This document shows, piece by piece, positions 1 through 6,923 of a stretch of DNA of 7,696 nt. The number at the start of each line of letters is the position of its first letter. Within the stretch, counting starts at the first letter, position 1. The DNA is taken from positions 1 to 7,696 of the forward strand of contig JALNWL010000121.1 in assembly GCA_023230905.1 (NCBI GenBank), given 5' to 3'. The stretch is from Syntrophales bacterium. GTDB lineage: Bacteria; Desulfobacterota; Syntrophia; Syntrophales; UBA2251. Both the position numbers and the translations under genes were made by a program. The notes under the pieces were generated by a model. It had not been told where the DNA came from. It was given only the letters and a program-made list of their open reading frames with translations, and made no database searches.

Positions 1-2393
1 AGCGGCAGCAGTTCAAGCGACTGGGCGGATTCGGGGAGTGGGAAAATCCATACCTGACGATGCACTACGAATACGAGGCGATCACGGTGGCGGAGTTCTG
101 CAAGCTCTTCCTCTCGGGGGACGTCTACAAGGGCAAGAAGCCCGTCTACTGGTGCGCCACCTGCAAGACCGCCCTGGCGGAGGCCGAGGTCGAATACGCC
201 GACCATACGACCCCCTCGATTTACGTCAAATTCCCGATGATTTCCGACGTGGCGGCCGTCCGGCCCAAGCTGGCCGGGGAGACGGTCAGCGTGGTCATCT
301 GGACGACGACCCCCTGGACGATTCCCGCCAACCTGGCCATCGCCTTCCATAAGGATTTCGAGTATGTCGCCCTAAAGATCCGAGGCGAGGTCCTCCTCCT
401 GGCGAAGGAGCTCATCGACTACTGCCTGGACGCCTTCGGGTTTCGGGGGGAGGCTTATGAGATCCTGGACGAGTTTCCCGGGGCCGCGGTGGAGGGGCTC
501 AAGTGCCGGCATCCCCTGATCGACCGGGAGAGCCTGCTCATTCTCGCGCCTTTCGTGACCCTGGAGGCAGGAACGGGCTGTGTCCACATTGCCCCCGGCC
601 ACGGTCAGGAGGACTACGAGATCGGCGTGGTCTACGGCCTCGACAACTATGCCCCGGTCGATGCGGACGGGAAATTTACGCCTGACGTCAAGGATTTCGC
701 CGGCCAGTTCGTGTTTGACGCCAACGACGCCGTGAACGATAAGCTACGGGAAGCCGGCACGCTTCTGGGGCGCGTCGACATCGACCATTCCTACCCCCAC
801 TGTTGGCGATGCAAGGAGCCGATCATCTTCCGGTCCACGGAGCAGTGGTTCATTTCCATGGACAAGAACGGCCTGCGTAAGAAGGCCCTGGAGGCCATCG
901 ACCGGGTGCAATGGATCCCGGCGTGGGGCCGCGACCGGATCTACGGCATGGTCGAAAACCGACCGGACTGGTGCATCTCGCGTCAACGGCTCCGGGGGGT
1001 GCCCATCACCATTTTCTACTGCCGCCATTGCCAGCAGGAACTCCTGACGACCGAGATCGCCGACCGGATCGTCGCCCTGGTCCGAGAACACGGGGCCGAC
1101 GTCTGGTTCGAGCGGACGGCCAAGGAACTGATGCCGGCGGGCACGGTCTGTCCGTCCTGCGGCGGCGATGCGTTTACCAAGGAGACGAACATCCTCGACG
1201 TCTGGTTCGATTCGGGCGTCAGCCATGCCGCGGTTCTCGAGACCCGCCAGCGACATCGCTCGCCCGCGGACCTGTACCTCGAGGGGAGCGATCAACATCG
1301 GGGGTGGTTCCATTCGTCGCTGCTCGAATCGGTCGGGACGCGCGGACAGGCCCCCTACAGGAGCGTTTTGACCCACGGATTCGTCGTCGACGGCGACGGC
1401 AAGAAGATGTCCAAGTCCGTGGGAAACGTCGTCGATCCCCAGGAGATCATCGATCGGTACGGGGCGGAAATCCTCCGCCTGTGGGTGGCGGCCGAGGATT
1501 ATACGGCCGACATCCGCATCTCCGAGGAGATTCTGAAGCGGCTCGTCGAGGCCTATCGGCGCATCCGCAATACGGGCCGGTTCATCCTGGGCAATCTGTA
1601 CGATTTCAACCCGAAGCGGGATCGGGTGGCGCCTACCGAGATGATGGACATCGACCGGTGGGCCCTCCTCAGGCTCAAGGAGATCATCCGACGGGTCCGG
1701 GACGCCTACGAACGCTACCAGTTCCATGTCGCCTTCTATACCCTGTACAATTTCTGCACCGTGGACCTGAGCGCCCTGTATCTGGACGTGCTCAAGGACC
1801 GGCTGTACACGTCGCCTGCGGCTTCACTCGAGCGCCGTTCCGCGCAGACGGCGATGATGACGATTCTCGATGCCATGACGCGCCTACTCGCGCCGATCCT
1901 CACGTTCACCGCGGAGGAACTCTGGGGCGCCCTGCCGCCGTTCGACGGGAAGGCATCCAGCGTCCACCTGACCCAGTTTCCGGAACCGCAAACGGACCCC
2001 GACGATGCGGCCCTGGGGGAGCGATGGAAGACGCTGATCGCCCTCAAGGGGGAGATCGCCAAGGCCGTCGAGATCGCACGGCAAAACAAGGTCGTCGGCC
2101 ACTCCCTCGATGCGGCGGTGGCGCTCACGCTGCCGGAGATGCTGCGCGCGTTTGTGGAAGGTGCGCGGGAGGAGCTCAAGACCCTCTCGATCGTTTCCCG
2201 GCTTGTCGTGGTCGAGCCCGGAGCGATGGATGCCGCCCCTTATGCCAGCGAAGAGTTCCCCGGGCTGATGATCGGCGTCTCGAAGGCGCCGGGCGAGAAA
2301 TGCAACCGCTGCTGGATGTTCAGCGAGACCGTCGGTTCACGGCCTGCGCATCCGACCCTTTGCGAGCGCTGTGCCCGCAGTCTCGAACCCTGA
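1..2393 (+). CDS. ileS: Isoleucyl-tRNA synthetase, 5'-truncated by the window edge
   Basis: Cytoplasmic class I synthetase that charges tRNA-Ile with isoleucine and edits misactivated valine. The frame is open from base 3, well before the first in-frame ATG at base 60, so the gene enters from the left. 796 residues are visible against about 930 in the family, so roughly the first 150, including the HIGH motif, lie outside. Numbering from base 3: CP1 editing domain with WTTTPWTIPAN at 100-110 and GTGCVHIAPGHGQEDYE at 190-206; a Cys4 zinc site CxxC 340/343 and CxxC 383/386; WFDSG from 401; GSDQHRGWFHSS from 428; KMSKS at 468-472 (bases 1404-1418); anticodon-binding helical domain after about 530; C-terminal zinc site C767, C770, C787, C790. 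Oddity: the usual SRQRxWGVP reads SRQRLRGVP, with Arg331 where Trp is expected. lspA follows 11 bases after the stop, a common bacterial pairing. Identification is secure. Confidence 0.97.
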   Translation, partial: RQQFKRLGGFGEWENPYLTMHYEYEAITVAEFCKLFLSGDVYKGKKPVYWCATCKTALAEAEVEYADHTTPSIYVKFPMISDVAAVRPKLAGETVSVVIWTTTPWTIPANLAIAFHKDFEYVALKIRGEVLLLAKELIDYCLDAFGFRGEAYEILDEFPGAAVEGLKCRHPLIDRESLLILAPFVTLEAGTGCVHIAPGHGQEDYEIGVVYGLDNYAPVDADGKFTPDVKDFAGQFVFDANDAVNDKLREAGTLLGRVDIDHSYPHCWRCKEPIIFRSTEQWFISMDKNGLRKKALEAIDRVQWIPAWGRDRIYGMVENRPDWCISRQRLRGVPITIFYCRHCQQELLTTEIADRIVALVREHGADVWFERTAKELMPAGTVCPSCGGDAFTKETNILDVWFDSGVSHAAVLETRQRHRSPADLYLEGSDQHRGWFHSSLLESVGTRGQAPYRSVLTHGFVVDGDGKKMSKSVGNVVDPQEIIDRYGAEILRLWVAAEDYTADIRISEEILKRLVEAYRRIRNTGRFILGNLYDFNPKRDRVAPTEMMDIDRWALLRLKEIIRRVRDAYERYQFHVAFYTLYNFCTVDLSALYLDVLKDRLYTSPAASLERRSAQTAMMTILDAMTRLLAPILTFTAEELWGALPPFDGKASSVHLTQFPEPQTDPDDAALGERWKTLIALKGEIAKAVEIARQNKVVGHSLDAAVALTLPEMLRAFVEGAREELKTLSIVSRLVVVEPGAMDAAPYASEEFPGLMIGVSKAPGEKCNRCWMFSETVGSRPAHPTLCERCARSLEP

Positions 2394-2398
2394 AGGAG
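2393..2398 (+). promoter_or_regulatory. Shine-Dalgarno site of lspA overlapping the ileS stop
   Basis: AAGGAG begins at the last base of the ileS TGA stop and lies 6 bases before the GTG at 2405. It fixes that GTG as the lspA start within a frame that stays open far upstream. The overlap suggests that ribosomes ending ileS help start lspA (inference). Confidence 0.8.
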
Positions 2399-2404
2399 TG
2401 GACC

Positions 2405-2890
2405 GTGCCACGCAAGTATGTCGTGCTTGTCATCACGACCCTCGTCGTGGTGTTTCTGGATCAGGGAACCAAGGCCTATATCGCGGGAACCCTTCCCCTG
2501 CATCAATCCTGGGAAGTCCTGCCCGGTCTGTTCAACATCACCCATATCCGAAATCCCGGCGCCGCGTTCGGGTTTCTCTCAGGCGCATCCCCCCGGTTCC
2601 GGATCCTGTTCTTCATTGCCGTCACCCTTCTCGCTCTGGGGCTCATCCTCCATTACATCTACCGGGCGACGGCGGGGGAAGGATTCCAGGCGGCCTGCCT
2701 TTCCCTGATTTTCGCCGGCGCCGCCGGCAACTTGATCGACCGCGTTCGTTTCGGCGAGGTCGTCGATTTTCTGGACGTACACTGGGGCGTCCATCACTGG
2801 CCGGCCTTCAACGTGGCCGATGCCGCCATCTCCGTCGGGGCGATCCTGCTCATCCTGGCGCTGATCCGGGAAGGCCGGTCAAAGACCTGA
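2405..2890 (+). CDS. lspA: Lipoprotein signal peptidase (signal peptidase II)
   Basis: Inner-membrane aspartyl peptidase that removes the signal peptide of prolipoproteins in front of the lipid-modified cysteine, after Lgt has acted. It has 161 residues, the normal family length. The frame is open for a long way upstream inside ileS, but AAGGAG six bases before GTG 2405 and the start of homology (a hydrophobic helix then LDQGTK at 18-23) set the start. Visible family motifs: DQ at 19-20, NPGAAFGFL at 50-58, GNLIDR at 108-113, VVDF at 119-122 and FNVADAAIS at 135-143. By analogy with the structurally characterised Pseudomonas enzyme, the catalytic aspartates should be D121 and D139. Four transmembrane helices are expected, at about 5-25, 65-85, 94-112 and 135-156. 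It lies directly behind ileS and is probably cotranscribed with it. All key residues are present. Confidence 0.96.
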   Translation: MPRKYVVLVITTLVVVFLDQGTKAYIAGTLPLHQSWEVLPGLFNITHIRNPGAAFGFLSGASPRFRILFFIAVTLLALGLILHYIYRATAGEGFQAACLSLIFAGAAGNLIDRVRFGEVVDFLDVHWGVHHWPAFNVADAAISVGAILLILALIREGRSKT

Positions 2891-2912
2891 GAAAGGGAAA
2901 AGACATTCAAAA

Positions 2913-2928
2913 GTCACGTGAGCGTGAC
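2913..2928. repeat. Short perfect inverted repeat between lspA and the cyclotransferase gene
   Basis: GTCACG and CGTGAC form a perfect 6-base stem around the loop TGAG. It lies 23 bases after the lspA stop. No T-run follows, so it does not look like an intrinsic terminator. It could be a weak RNA hairpin or an operator; its role is unknown. Confidence 0.5.
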
Positions 2929-2950
2929 CACCGTCGGTTTACGTGAGCGT
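2916..2950 (+). repeat. 10-base direct repeat, 25-base period
   Basis: ACGTGAGCGT occurs at 2916-2925 and again at 2941-2950. The first copy overlaps the inverted repeat at 2913-2928. The second contains GTG 2943, an alternative and less likely start of the next gene. It may be a small duplication or a paired binding site. Confidence 0.5.
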
Positions 2951-2956
2951 AGACCC

Positions 2957-2961
2957 AGGAA
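2957..2961 (+). promoter_or_regulatory. Shine-Dalgarno site supporting a TTG start of the cyclotransferase
   Basis: AGGAA lies 8 bases before TTG 2970. The in-frame GTG at 2943 has no purine-rich site at a suitable distance. The TTG start also places a hydrophobic export segment right at the N-terminus, as expected for this family. Confidence 0.5.
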
Positions 2962-2969
2962 CGGACGCC

Positions 2970-3842
2970 TTGAACCGTTTGCGGCTCGTCTTCATTCTCC
3001 TCATTCTCGGTGGAGGTCTGGGGTTTTTATTCATCCCGGCCGCGGTTCCCCCCGATTCAGTATTCCTCCCGATCATGCCTCCATCCCGGGCGGACGCTTG
3101 GAACGCCCCGGCTGAGGATCATTGCGGCCTCCGGGTCGTCCGCGCTTATCCGCACGATCCGGAGGCCTTTACCCAGGGCCTGTTCTATGAGGGCGGGAAC
3201 CTTTACGAAGGCACCGGCCTTTACGGGAAATCATCGCTGCGCCGGCTCGACCTCGTCTCCGGACGGATCGTTCGTATCCGCCGTCTTTCGCCGGCGTTCT
3301 TCGGCGAGGGCGTCACCTCGTGCCGGAATCGGATCATTCAACTGACCTGGCGCGAGCGGGTGGGGTTCGTCTACGATCTTCAAACCTTCCGCCTGCTGGG
3401 CCGTTTTCCCCGGGAGGGCGAAGGCTGGGGCATCACCTGCGACGGTCGGCGTTTGATCGTCAGCGACGGCACCGACCGCCTGCAGCTTCTCGATCCCGAT
3501 ACGTATCGTCCCGTCGGATCGCTTTCCGTAAGGGATCGGGAGGGACGGTCCGTCGCGCGGCTAAACGAACTCGAATTCGTGGAAGGAGAGATCTTCGCCA
3601 ATATCTGGCAGAGCGACCGGGTCGCCCGCATTTGTCCGAAAACCGGTCGGGTTGCGGGATGGATTCATCTGCCGGAACTTGAGCGGGGCCCGGCCGGTGA
3701 AGAGCCGAACGGGATCGCCTACGACGCGAGGGGGAAGCGCCTGTTCATCACGGGTAAACTCTGGCCGCACGTCTATGAAGTGATCCTCACCCCTCTGGTG
3801 GGGCCGCCTCGAACGAAGGAAACGGGTGGCGCGGCTCCCTGA
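2970..3842 (+). CDS. Exported glutaminyl-peptide cyclotransferase (plant/bacterial type)
   Basis: Predicted to convert N-terminal glutamine of peptides or proteins to pyroglutamate, releasing ammonia. It is unrelated to the zinc-dependent animal enzymes and belongs to the five-bladed beta-propeller glutamine cyclotransferase family (papaya, Zymomonas type). From TTG 2970 it has 290 residues; starting at GTG 2943 would add nine. Residues 5-22 are strongly hydrophobic after a basic start, so it is a signal peptide or membrane anchor that directs the enzyme to the periplasm. Family landmarks: AFTQGL 66-71, EGTGLYGKSSLR 80-91, FGEG 111-114, LTW 125-127, EGWGI 151-155, SDGT 165-168, LNELE 198-202, NIWQSD 211-216, NGIAYD 247-252 and FITGKLWP 259-266. 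The domain ends near residue 275, and the remaining tail overlaps the convergent transpeptidase gene by 56 bases. It lies 79 bases after lspA on the same strand, with no terminator seen between them. The family call is firm; substrates are unknown. Confidence 0.88.
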   Translation: MNRLRLVFILLILGGGLGFLFIPAAVPPDSVFLPIMPPSRADAWNAPAEDHCGLRVVRAYPHDPEAFTQGLFYEGGNLYEGTGLYGKSSLRRLDLVSGRIVRIRRLSPAFFGEGVTSCRNRIIQLTWRERVGFVYDLQTFRLLGRFPREGEGWGITCDGRRLIVSDGTDRLQLLDPDTYRPVGSLSVRDREGRSVARLNELEFVEGEIFANIWQSDRVARICPKTGRVAGWIHLPELERGPAGEEPNGIAYDARGKRLFITGKLWPHVYEVILTPLVGPPRTKETGGAAP

Positions 3843-5493
3843 GCAGGGCTGACAGCAGGGGATCGCGTCCGTAGACGTCGGGTCGGAAATGGACGTTCCC
3901 GTCCGCCTCAGCCCAGGACGTGACATAGACGAGATAGACGAGAACCGGCTGGGGCAGATTGATAGTGGTGGGGCGTTTTTTCATGAGCCCCTCCCGGATC
4001 AACTTCTCCGTCGCCGGGGTGTCGCCGAACAGATGCCGCACCAGCGCGAGGGGTTTTTCCACTCGGACGCAGCCGTGGCTGAAGGTGCGGACATGCCGCC
4101 GGAAATGCCGCTTGGAAGGGGTGTCGTGGAGGTAGATGTCCGGCGTGTTCGTGAGGACGAACTTGATTTGTCCCAGGGCGTTTCCCGCTCCCGGATCCTG
4201 TCGCAATGTGTAGGGGAAGTGGTGCACGGAGAGGCTTTCCCACGCGATCTCAAACGGGTCCAAACCCGTTTTATCTCTCGCGCTTCTGACCACCTGAAGA
4301 CGTTGTCTTTTCAGGTAATCCGGATCGGCTTTGATTTTGGGCAGCATTTCCCGGGTTGCGATCGATCTGGGCACCACCCAGAAGGGGTGGAACACGATCT
4401 GGGACAGGAGGGAATTGAACTCGGGGGTTTGCCACTCCGGACGGGTCTGGCCCACGACAACCCTGAGTTCCAAGACCGGGAAGCCATCCCGCACGGCGCG
4501 CAGCCGGAAATCCGGGATATTGACGAGGAGATAATCGTCCCCCAGCTGTCGGCACAGCCATCGCCACCGTTCCAGATTCAGTTCGATCAGGGCCAGCCGG
4601 TCGGCTGCCGGGACGCTCATGGCCTGACGGGTGTCGGCGTCGACGGCGCCGGATGCTTTCAGGCCGTGGCGCTGCTGAAACCTCTTGACGTCCTCTTCCA
4701 GGCGGGTATCGAAGTCTTCCGGTGTTGCGGTGGATTCCTCCCCCAGGCCCTCTTCCGCGGCCAGGCGTTGGCGGATCAGGGACACCTCGGGGCCCTGGGT
4801 TCCCCGGCGAAGCGTCGGCCCGGGAGGAATGACCGGCCAGCCTCCCCGGGCGACGATTCCCCGATAGCGGGACAGCGCGGCCCGTAGGCGCAGAAAATAG
4901 CCGTGCCGAGGAGAGAAGTCGAGGAGGGCCTCACCGACGCGTCCCTCGGCGAGTGCCTTCTCCAGGGTGTCGGCCAGATCCGTATCCGGGCAGAGGTTTG
5001 CGCCGGGCGCGTCGCCGCGGGCGTACCCGGTCCGGCCATTCGACAGATGACGACCGCAGTGCAGGAAGGTGTCCGTCATGAGCCATTCGAACCGCGACCG
5101 GTTCTCAGGGGCCTGCCCGATTGGAGCGGATGCGGATGGCGAAAGGCGGGCGGAGAGCGTCTCCAAGCGTTGCAGGTGATAGTCTGACGGAAAGAGTCCT
5201 TCCGTGTCCACCCTGCGCAGCGTGTCGAGAAAATCCATGGCCGCGGGGCTCACCCCGGCGGCATCCGTCCAGGCCGGCCGCCAGGCGCGATTTTCGTAAA
5301 ATTGCCGGACGAGGGCGGATTCATAGAGGGCCTCCTCTTCCGGCCCTTGGAATGTCCGGTCGATCGTGGAAAACGGGGTCGGGGAGAGGGGGGGCGAATC
5401 GGACGGCGCCTGGGCCTGCAGGGGGCCGGTGGCCCCGGTAAAGACGACGAAGAGGGCAACGCCGAGAAAGATCCTTGTACGCGAGCGCCCCAT
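3787..5493 (-). CDS. Periplasmic L,D-transpeptidase, YcbB/LdtD-like
   Basis: Predicted to make 3-3 (mDAP-mDAP) cross-links in peptidoglycan with a catalytic cysteine, a penicillin-insensitive alternative to the PBP reaction. It has 568 residues from ATG 5493, chosen because GGAGG lies 5 bases upstream and a typical signal peptide follows (basic start, hydrophobic 8-22, AQA near 27-29). The frame continues open to an ATG at 5595, but those 34 extra residues are not signal-like. Domain order: signal peptide; helical N-terminal/scaffold region about 45-220; peptidoglycan-binding domain about 228-293 (LRRGTQGPEV through GAVDADTRQAM); YkuD catalytic domain from about 320 to 500, with YLHDTPSKRHF at 454-464 and SHGCVRV at 472-478. 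Likely key residues are H456, H473, C475 and R477. Length and layout match the long YcbB class rather than the short ErfK/YbiS class. It converges on the cyclotransferase gene, overlapping its last 56 bases, and has its own candidate promoter. Which LDT subtype it is remains open. Confidence 0.92.
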   Translation of the reverse strand: MGRSRTRIFLGVALFVVFTGATGPLQAQAPSDSPPLSPTPFSTIDRTFQGPEEEALYESALVRQFYENRAWRPAWTDAAGVSPAAMDFLDTLRRVDTEGLFPSDYHLQRLETLSARLSPSASAPIGQAPENRSRFEWLMTDTFLHCGRHLSNGRTGYARGDAPGANLCPDTDLADTLEKALAEGRVGEALLDFSPRHGYFLRLRAALSRYRGIVARGGWPVIPPGPTLRRGTQGPEVSLIRQRLAAEEGLGEESTATPEDFDTRLEEDVKRFQQRHGLKASGAVDADTRQAMSVPAADRLALIELNLERWRWLCRQLGDDYLLVNIPDFRLRAVRDGFPVLELRVVVGQTRPEWQTPEFNSLLSQIVFHPFWVVPRSIATREMLPKIKADPDYLKRQRLQVVRSARDKTGLDPFEIAWESLSVHHFPYTLRQDPGAGNALGQIKFVLTNTPDIYLHDTPSKRHFRRHVRTFSHGCVRVEKPLALVRHLFGDTPATEKLIREGLMKKRPTTINLPQPVLVYLVYVTSWAEADGNVHFRPDVYGRDPLLSALLREPRHPFPSFEAAPPEG

Positions 5494-5498
5494 GAATT

Positions 5499-5503
5499 CC
5501 TCC
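5499..5503 (-). promoter_or_regulatory. Shine-Dalgarno site fixing the transpeptidase start
   Basis: On the minus strand GGAGG lies 5 bases before ATG 5493. This near-consensus site, just ahead of a clear signal peptide, decides for ATG 5493 over the upstream in-frame ATG 5595. Confidence 0.8.
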
Positions 5504-5520
5504 GTTGCCGGGTGTTCCCA

Positions 5521-5535
5521 CCGGTGCCCCACCGG
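5521..5535 (-). repeat. Hairpin in the transpeptidase leader
   Basis: CCGGTG and CACCGG form a perfect 6-base, GC-rich stem around a 3-base loop. It lies about 28 bases upstream of ATG 5493, inside the leader if the promoter at 5586-5614 is used. It does not cover the ribosome site. There is no T-run, so it is not a terminator. Its function is unknown. Confidence 0.4.
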
Positions 5536-5585
5536 ACGGCCGGTCGCGGCGCCGATGGACAGGCTTGCGCGCACCGTTGCCGTGG

Positions 5586-5614
5586 ACGCTACCACGCGGC
5601 CGGGGGGATTTCAA
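5586..5614 (-). promoter_or_regulatory. Candidate sigma-70 promoter of the transpeptidase gene
   Basis: On the minus strand TTGAAA (5614-5609) is followed after exactly 17 bases by TAGCGT (5591-5586), in the 128-base gap between dctM and the transpeptidase. The -35 is close to consensus; the -10 is weak. Transcription would start near 5579, giving a leader of about 85 bases. The -10 is bracketed by the inverted repeat CGTGG/CCACG (5581-5585 and 5592-5596). This is a pattern match only; a GC-rich genome yields such matches by chance. Confidence 0.35.
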
Positions 5615-5621
5615 GGCGATT

Positions 5622-6923
5622 CTACTTCATCAGGCCGGGCAGATAGAGGGCGATCTGGGGGAAGGCCAGGATGAGAAGGGCCGTGACGACGAGGGCGGCC
5701 AGCAGATGGGTCGTTCCCTTGAAGATGACGTGGAGCGGCACGTCGCGGGCTACGCCGGCCACGACATACACGTTGATGCCGACCGGCGGGGTGATGACGC
5801 CCATCTCCGCGGCCAGGACGATGATCACGCCGAACCAAACGGGGTCGAAACCCAGGGCGGTCGCGACGGGGAAGACGACCGGGATCGTCAGCATGATCAT
5901 GGCCAGGGAATCCATGAGACATCCGAGGAGGATGTAGACGACGAGGACCAGCGCCGCGATCAGCATGCGGTGCAGATGGAGGCCGGAGACCCATTCCCCG
6001 ATGCCGGAGGGAATGCCGGTGACCGCCAGGAAATGGCCGAAGACCGTCGCCCCGGCGACGATGACGAAGATCATGCAGGAGATCCGGGTGGTGTCGTTCA
6101 TGGCGCGCAGAAACCCCCGCCAGGAGAGGTTGCGGCCGATCACGGCGATCAGGAGGGTTCCGAAGGCCCCGATGGCGGCCGCCTCCGTTGGGGTGAAAAT
6201 GCCGGCGAAGAGTCCGCCCATCACCAGGATGAACAGGAGGAGCGTTTCGATGAGGCCGGCCAGAGAGCGGAGTTTCTCCGCGGCGGTTGTCCGTGGCCCC
6301 CGCGGCCCGATCTGCGGTTGCAGGCGGGTCCAGATCAGGATCGTCGCGATGAAAAGGCCGGTCAGCAGAAGGCCCGGCAGAACGCCGGCCATGAAGAGTT
6401 TCCCGATGGACTGTTCCGTCATGATCCCGTAGACGATGAAAATCGTGCTGGGGGGAATGAGGATCCCGAGGCTTCCCCCGGCCGCGACGACCCCGGTGGC
6501 CAGGGCCGGATCATAGCGGTACTTCTTCATCTCGGGCAGGGCGATCGAAGCCATCGTCGCCGCCGTGGCGCTGGTGGACCCGCAGATGGCGGAGAAGGCC
6601 GCGCAGGCGCCGATGGTGGCCATGGCGAGGCCGCCGGGGAGGTGCCCCACGAACTTGTGGGCGGCGTTGAAGAGACGGCCGCTGATCCCGGCGTGGAAGG
6701 CGATCTGTCCCATGAGCACGAAGAGCGGAATGACCGTCAGGTTGTAGGCACTGAAGGTGGCGAAAAAATCCCGGGCGGCGAGGTTGAACGCGGCCGGCCA
6801 GGAGACGAGCTGTCCGAAGCCCAGGATGCCGACGACGGCCATGACGAAGCCCACCGGCATTCGGAGGAACATGAGGACAAGGAGGATGAGGAAACCGACG
6901 ATGCCCACGGTGATCGGCGTCAT
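5622..6923 (-). CDS. dctM: TRAP transporter large permease subunit (DctM family)
   Basis: Large inner-membrane subunit of a tripartite ATP-independent periplasmic transporter. It carries the substrate and coupling-ion pathway (elevator-type, Na+-driven in studied members), with DctQ as scaffold and DctP as periplasmic binding protein. It has 433 residues, the usual length. The frame extends to ATG 6989, but ATG 6923 is chosen: it overlaps the dctQ stop as ATGA, has AAGGCGG (6937-6931) 7 bases upstream, and gives the typical hydrophobic start with FLRMPVGFVM at 19-28. Landmarks: GSTSATAATM at 115-124, ALPEMKKYRYDP at 128-139, GSLGILIPPS at 150-159, and the second-half counterpart GVITPPVGINVYV at 375-387. 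The two PP loops match the re-entrant hairpin regions of the family. Multiple hydrophobic segments run along the whole length. The substrate cannot be assigned; organic or amino acids are typical for the family. Confidence 0.96.
   Translation of the reverse strand: MTPITVGIVGFLILLVLMFLRMPVGFVMAVVGILGFGQLVSWPAAFNLAARDFFATFSAYNLTVIPLFVLMGQIAFHAGISGRLFNAAHKFVGHLPGGLAMATIGACAAFSAICGSTSATAATMASIALPEMKKYRYDPALATGVVAAGGSLGILIPPSTIFIVYGIMTEQSIGKLFMAGVLPGLLLTGLFIATILIWTRLQPQIGPRGPRTTAAEKLRSLAGLIETLLLFILVMGGLFAGIFTPTEAAAIGAFGTLLIAVIGRNLSWRGFLRAMNDTTRISCMIFVIVAGATVFGHFLAVTGIPSGIGEWVSGLHLHRMLIAALVLVVYILLGCLMDSLAMIMLTIPVVFPVATALGFDPVWFGVIIVLAAEMGVITPPVGINVYVVAGVARDVPLHVIFKGTTHLLAALVVTALLILAFPQIALYLPGLMK

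Noticed and set aside
744..1727. Minus-strand open frame of 327 codons opposite ileS
   Set aside because: It lies entirely within the well-conserved ileS core; composition is Pro/Arg/Asp-rich and no family is recognisable.
911..2404. Long upstream extension of the lspA frame inside ileS
   Set aside because: The extension is an Arg/Pro/Gly-rich out-of-frame reading of ileS. LspA homology and the ribosome site begin at 2405, so a fusion protein is not credible.
3889..4887. Plus-strand open frame of 332 codons opposite the transpeptidase
   Set aside because: It is antisense to the catalytic and peptidoglycan-binding domains, and its composition is shadow-like with no family features.
5494..5595. 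N-terminal extension of the transpeptidase to ATG 5595
   Set aside because: The strong ribosome site and signal peptide at 5493 fit better, and the extension would cover the candidate promoter and leader hairpin.
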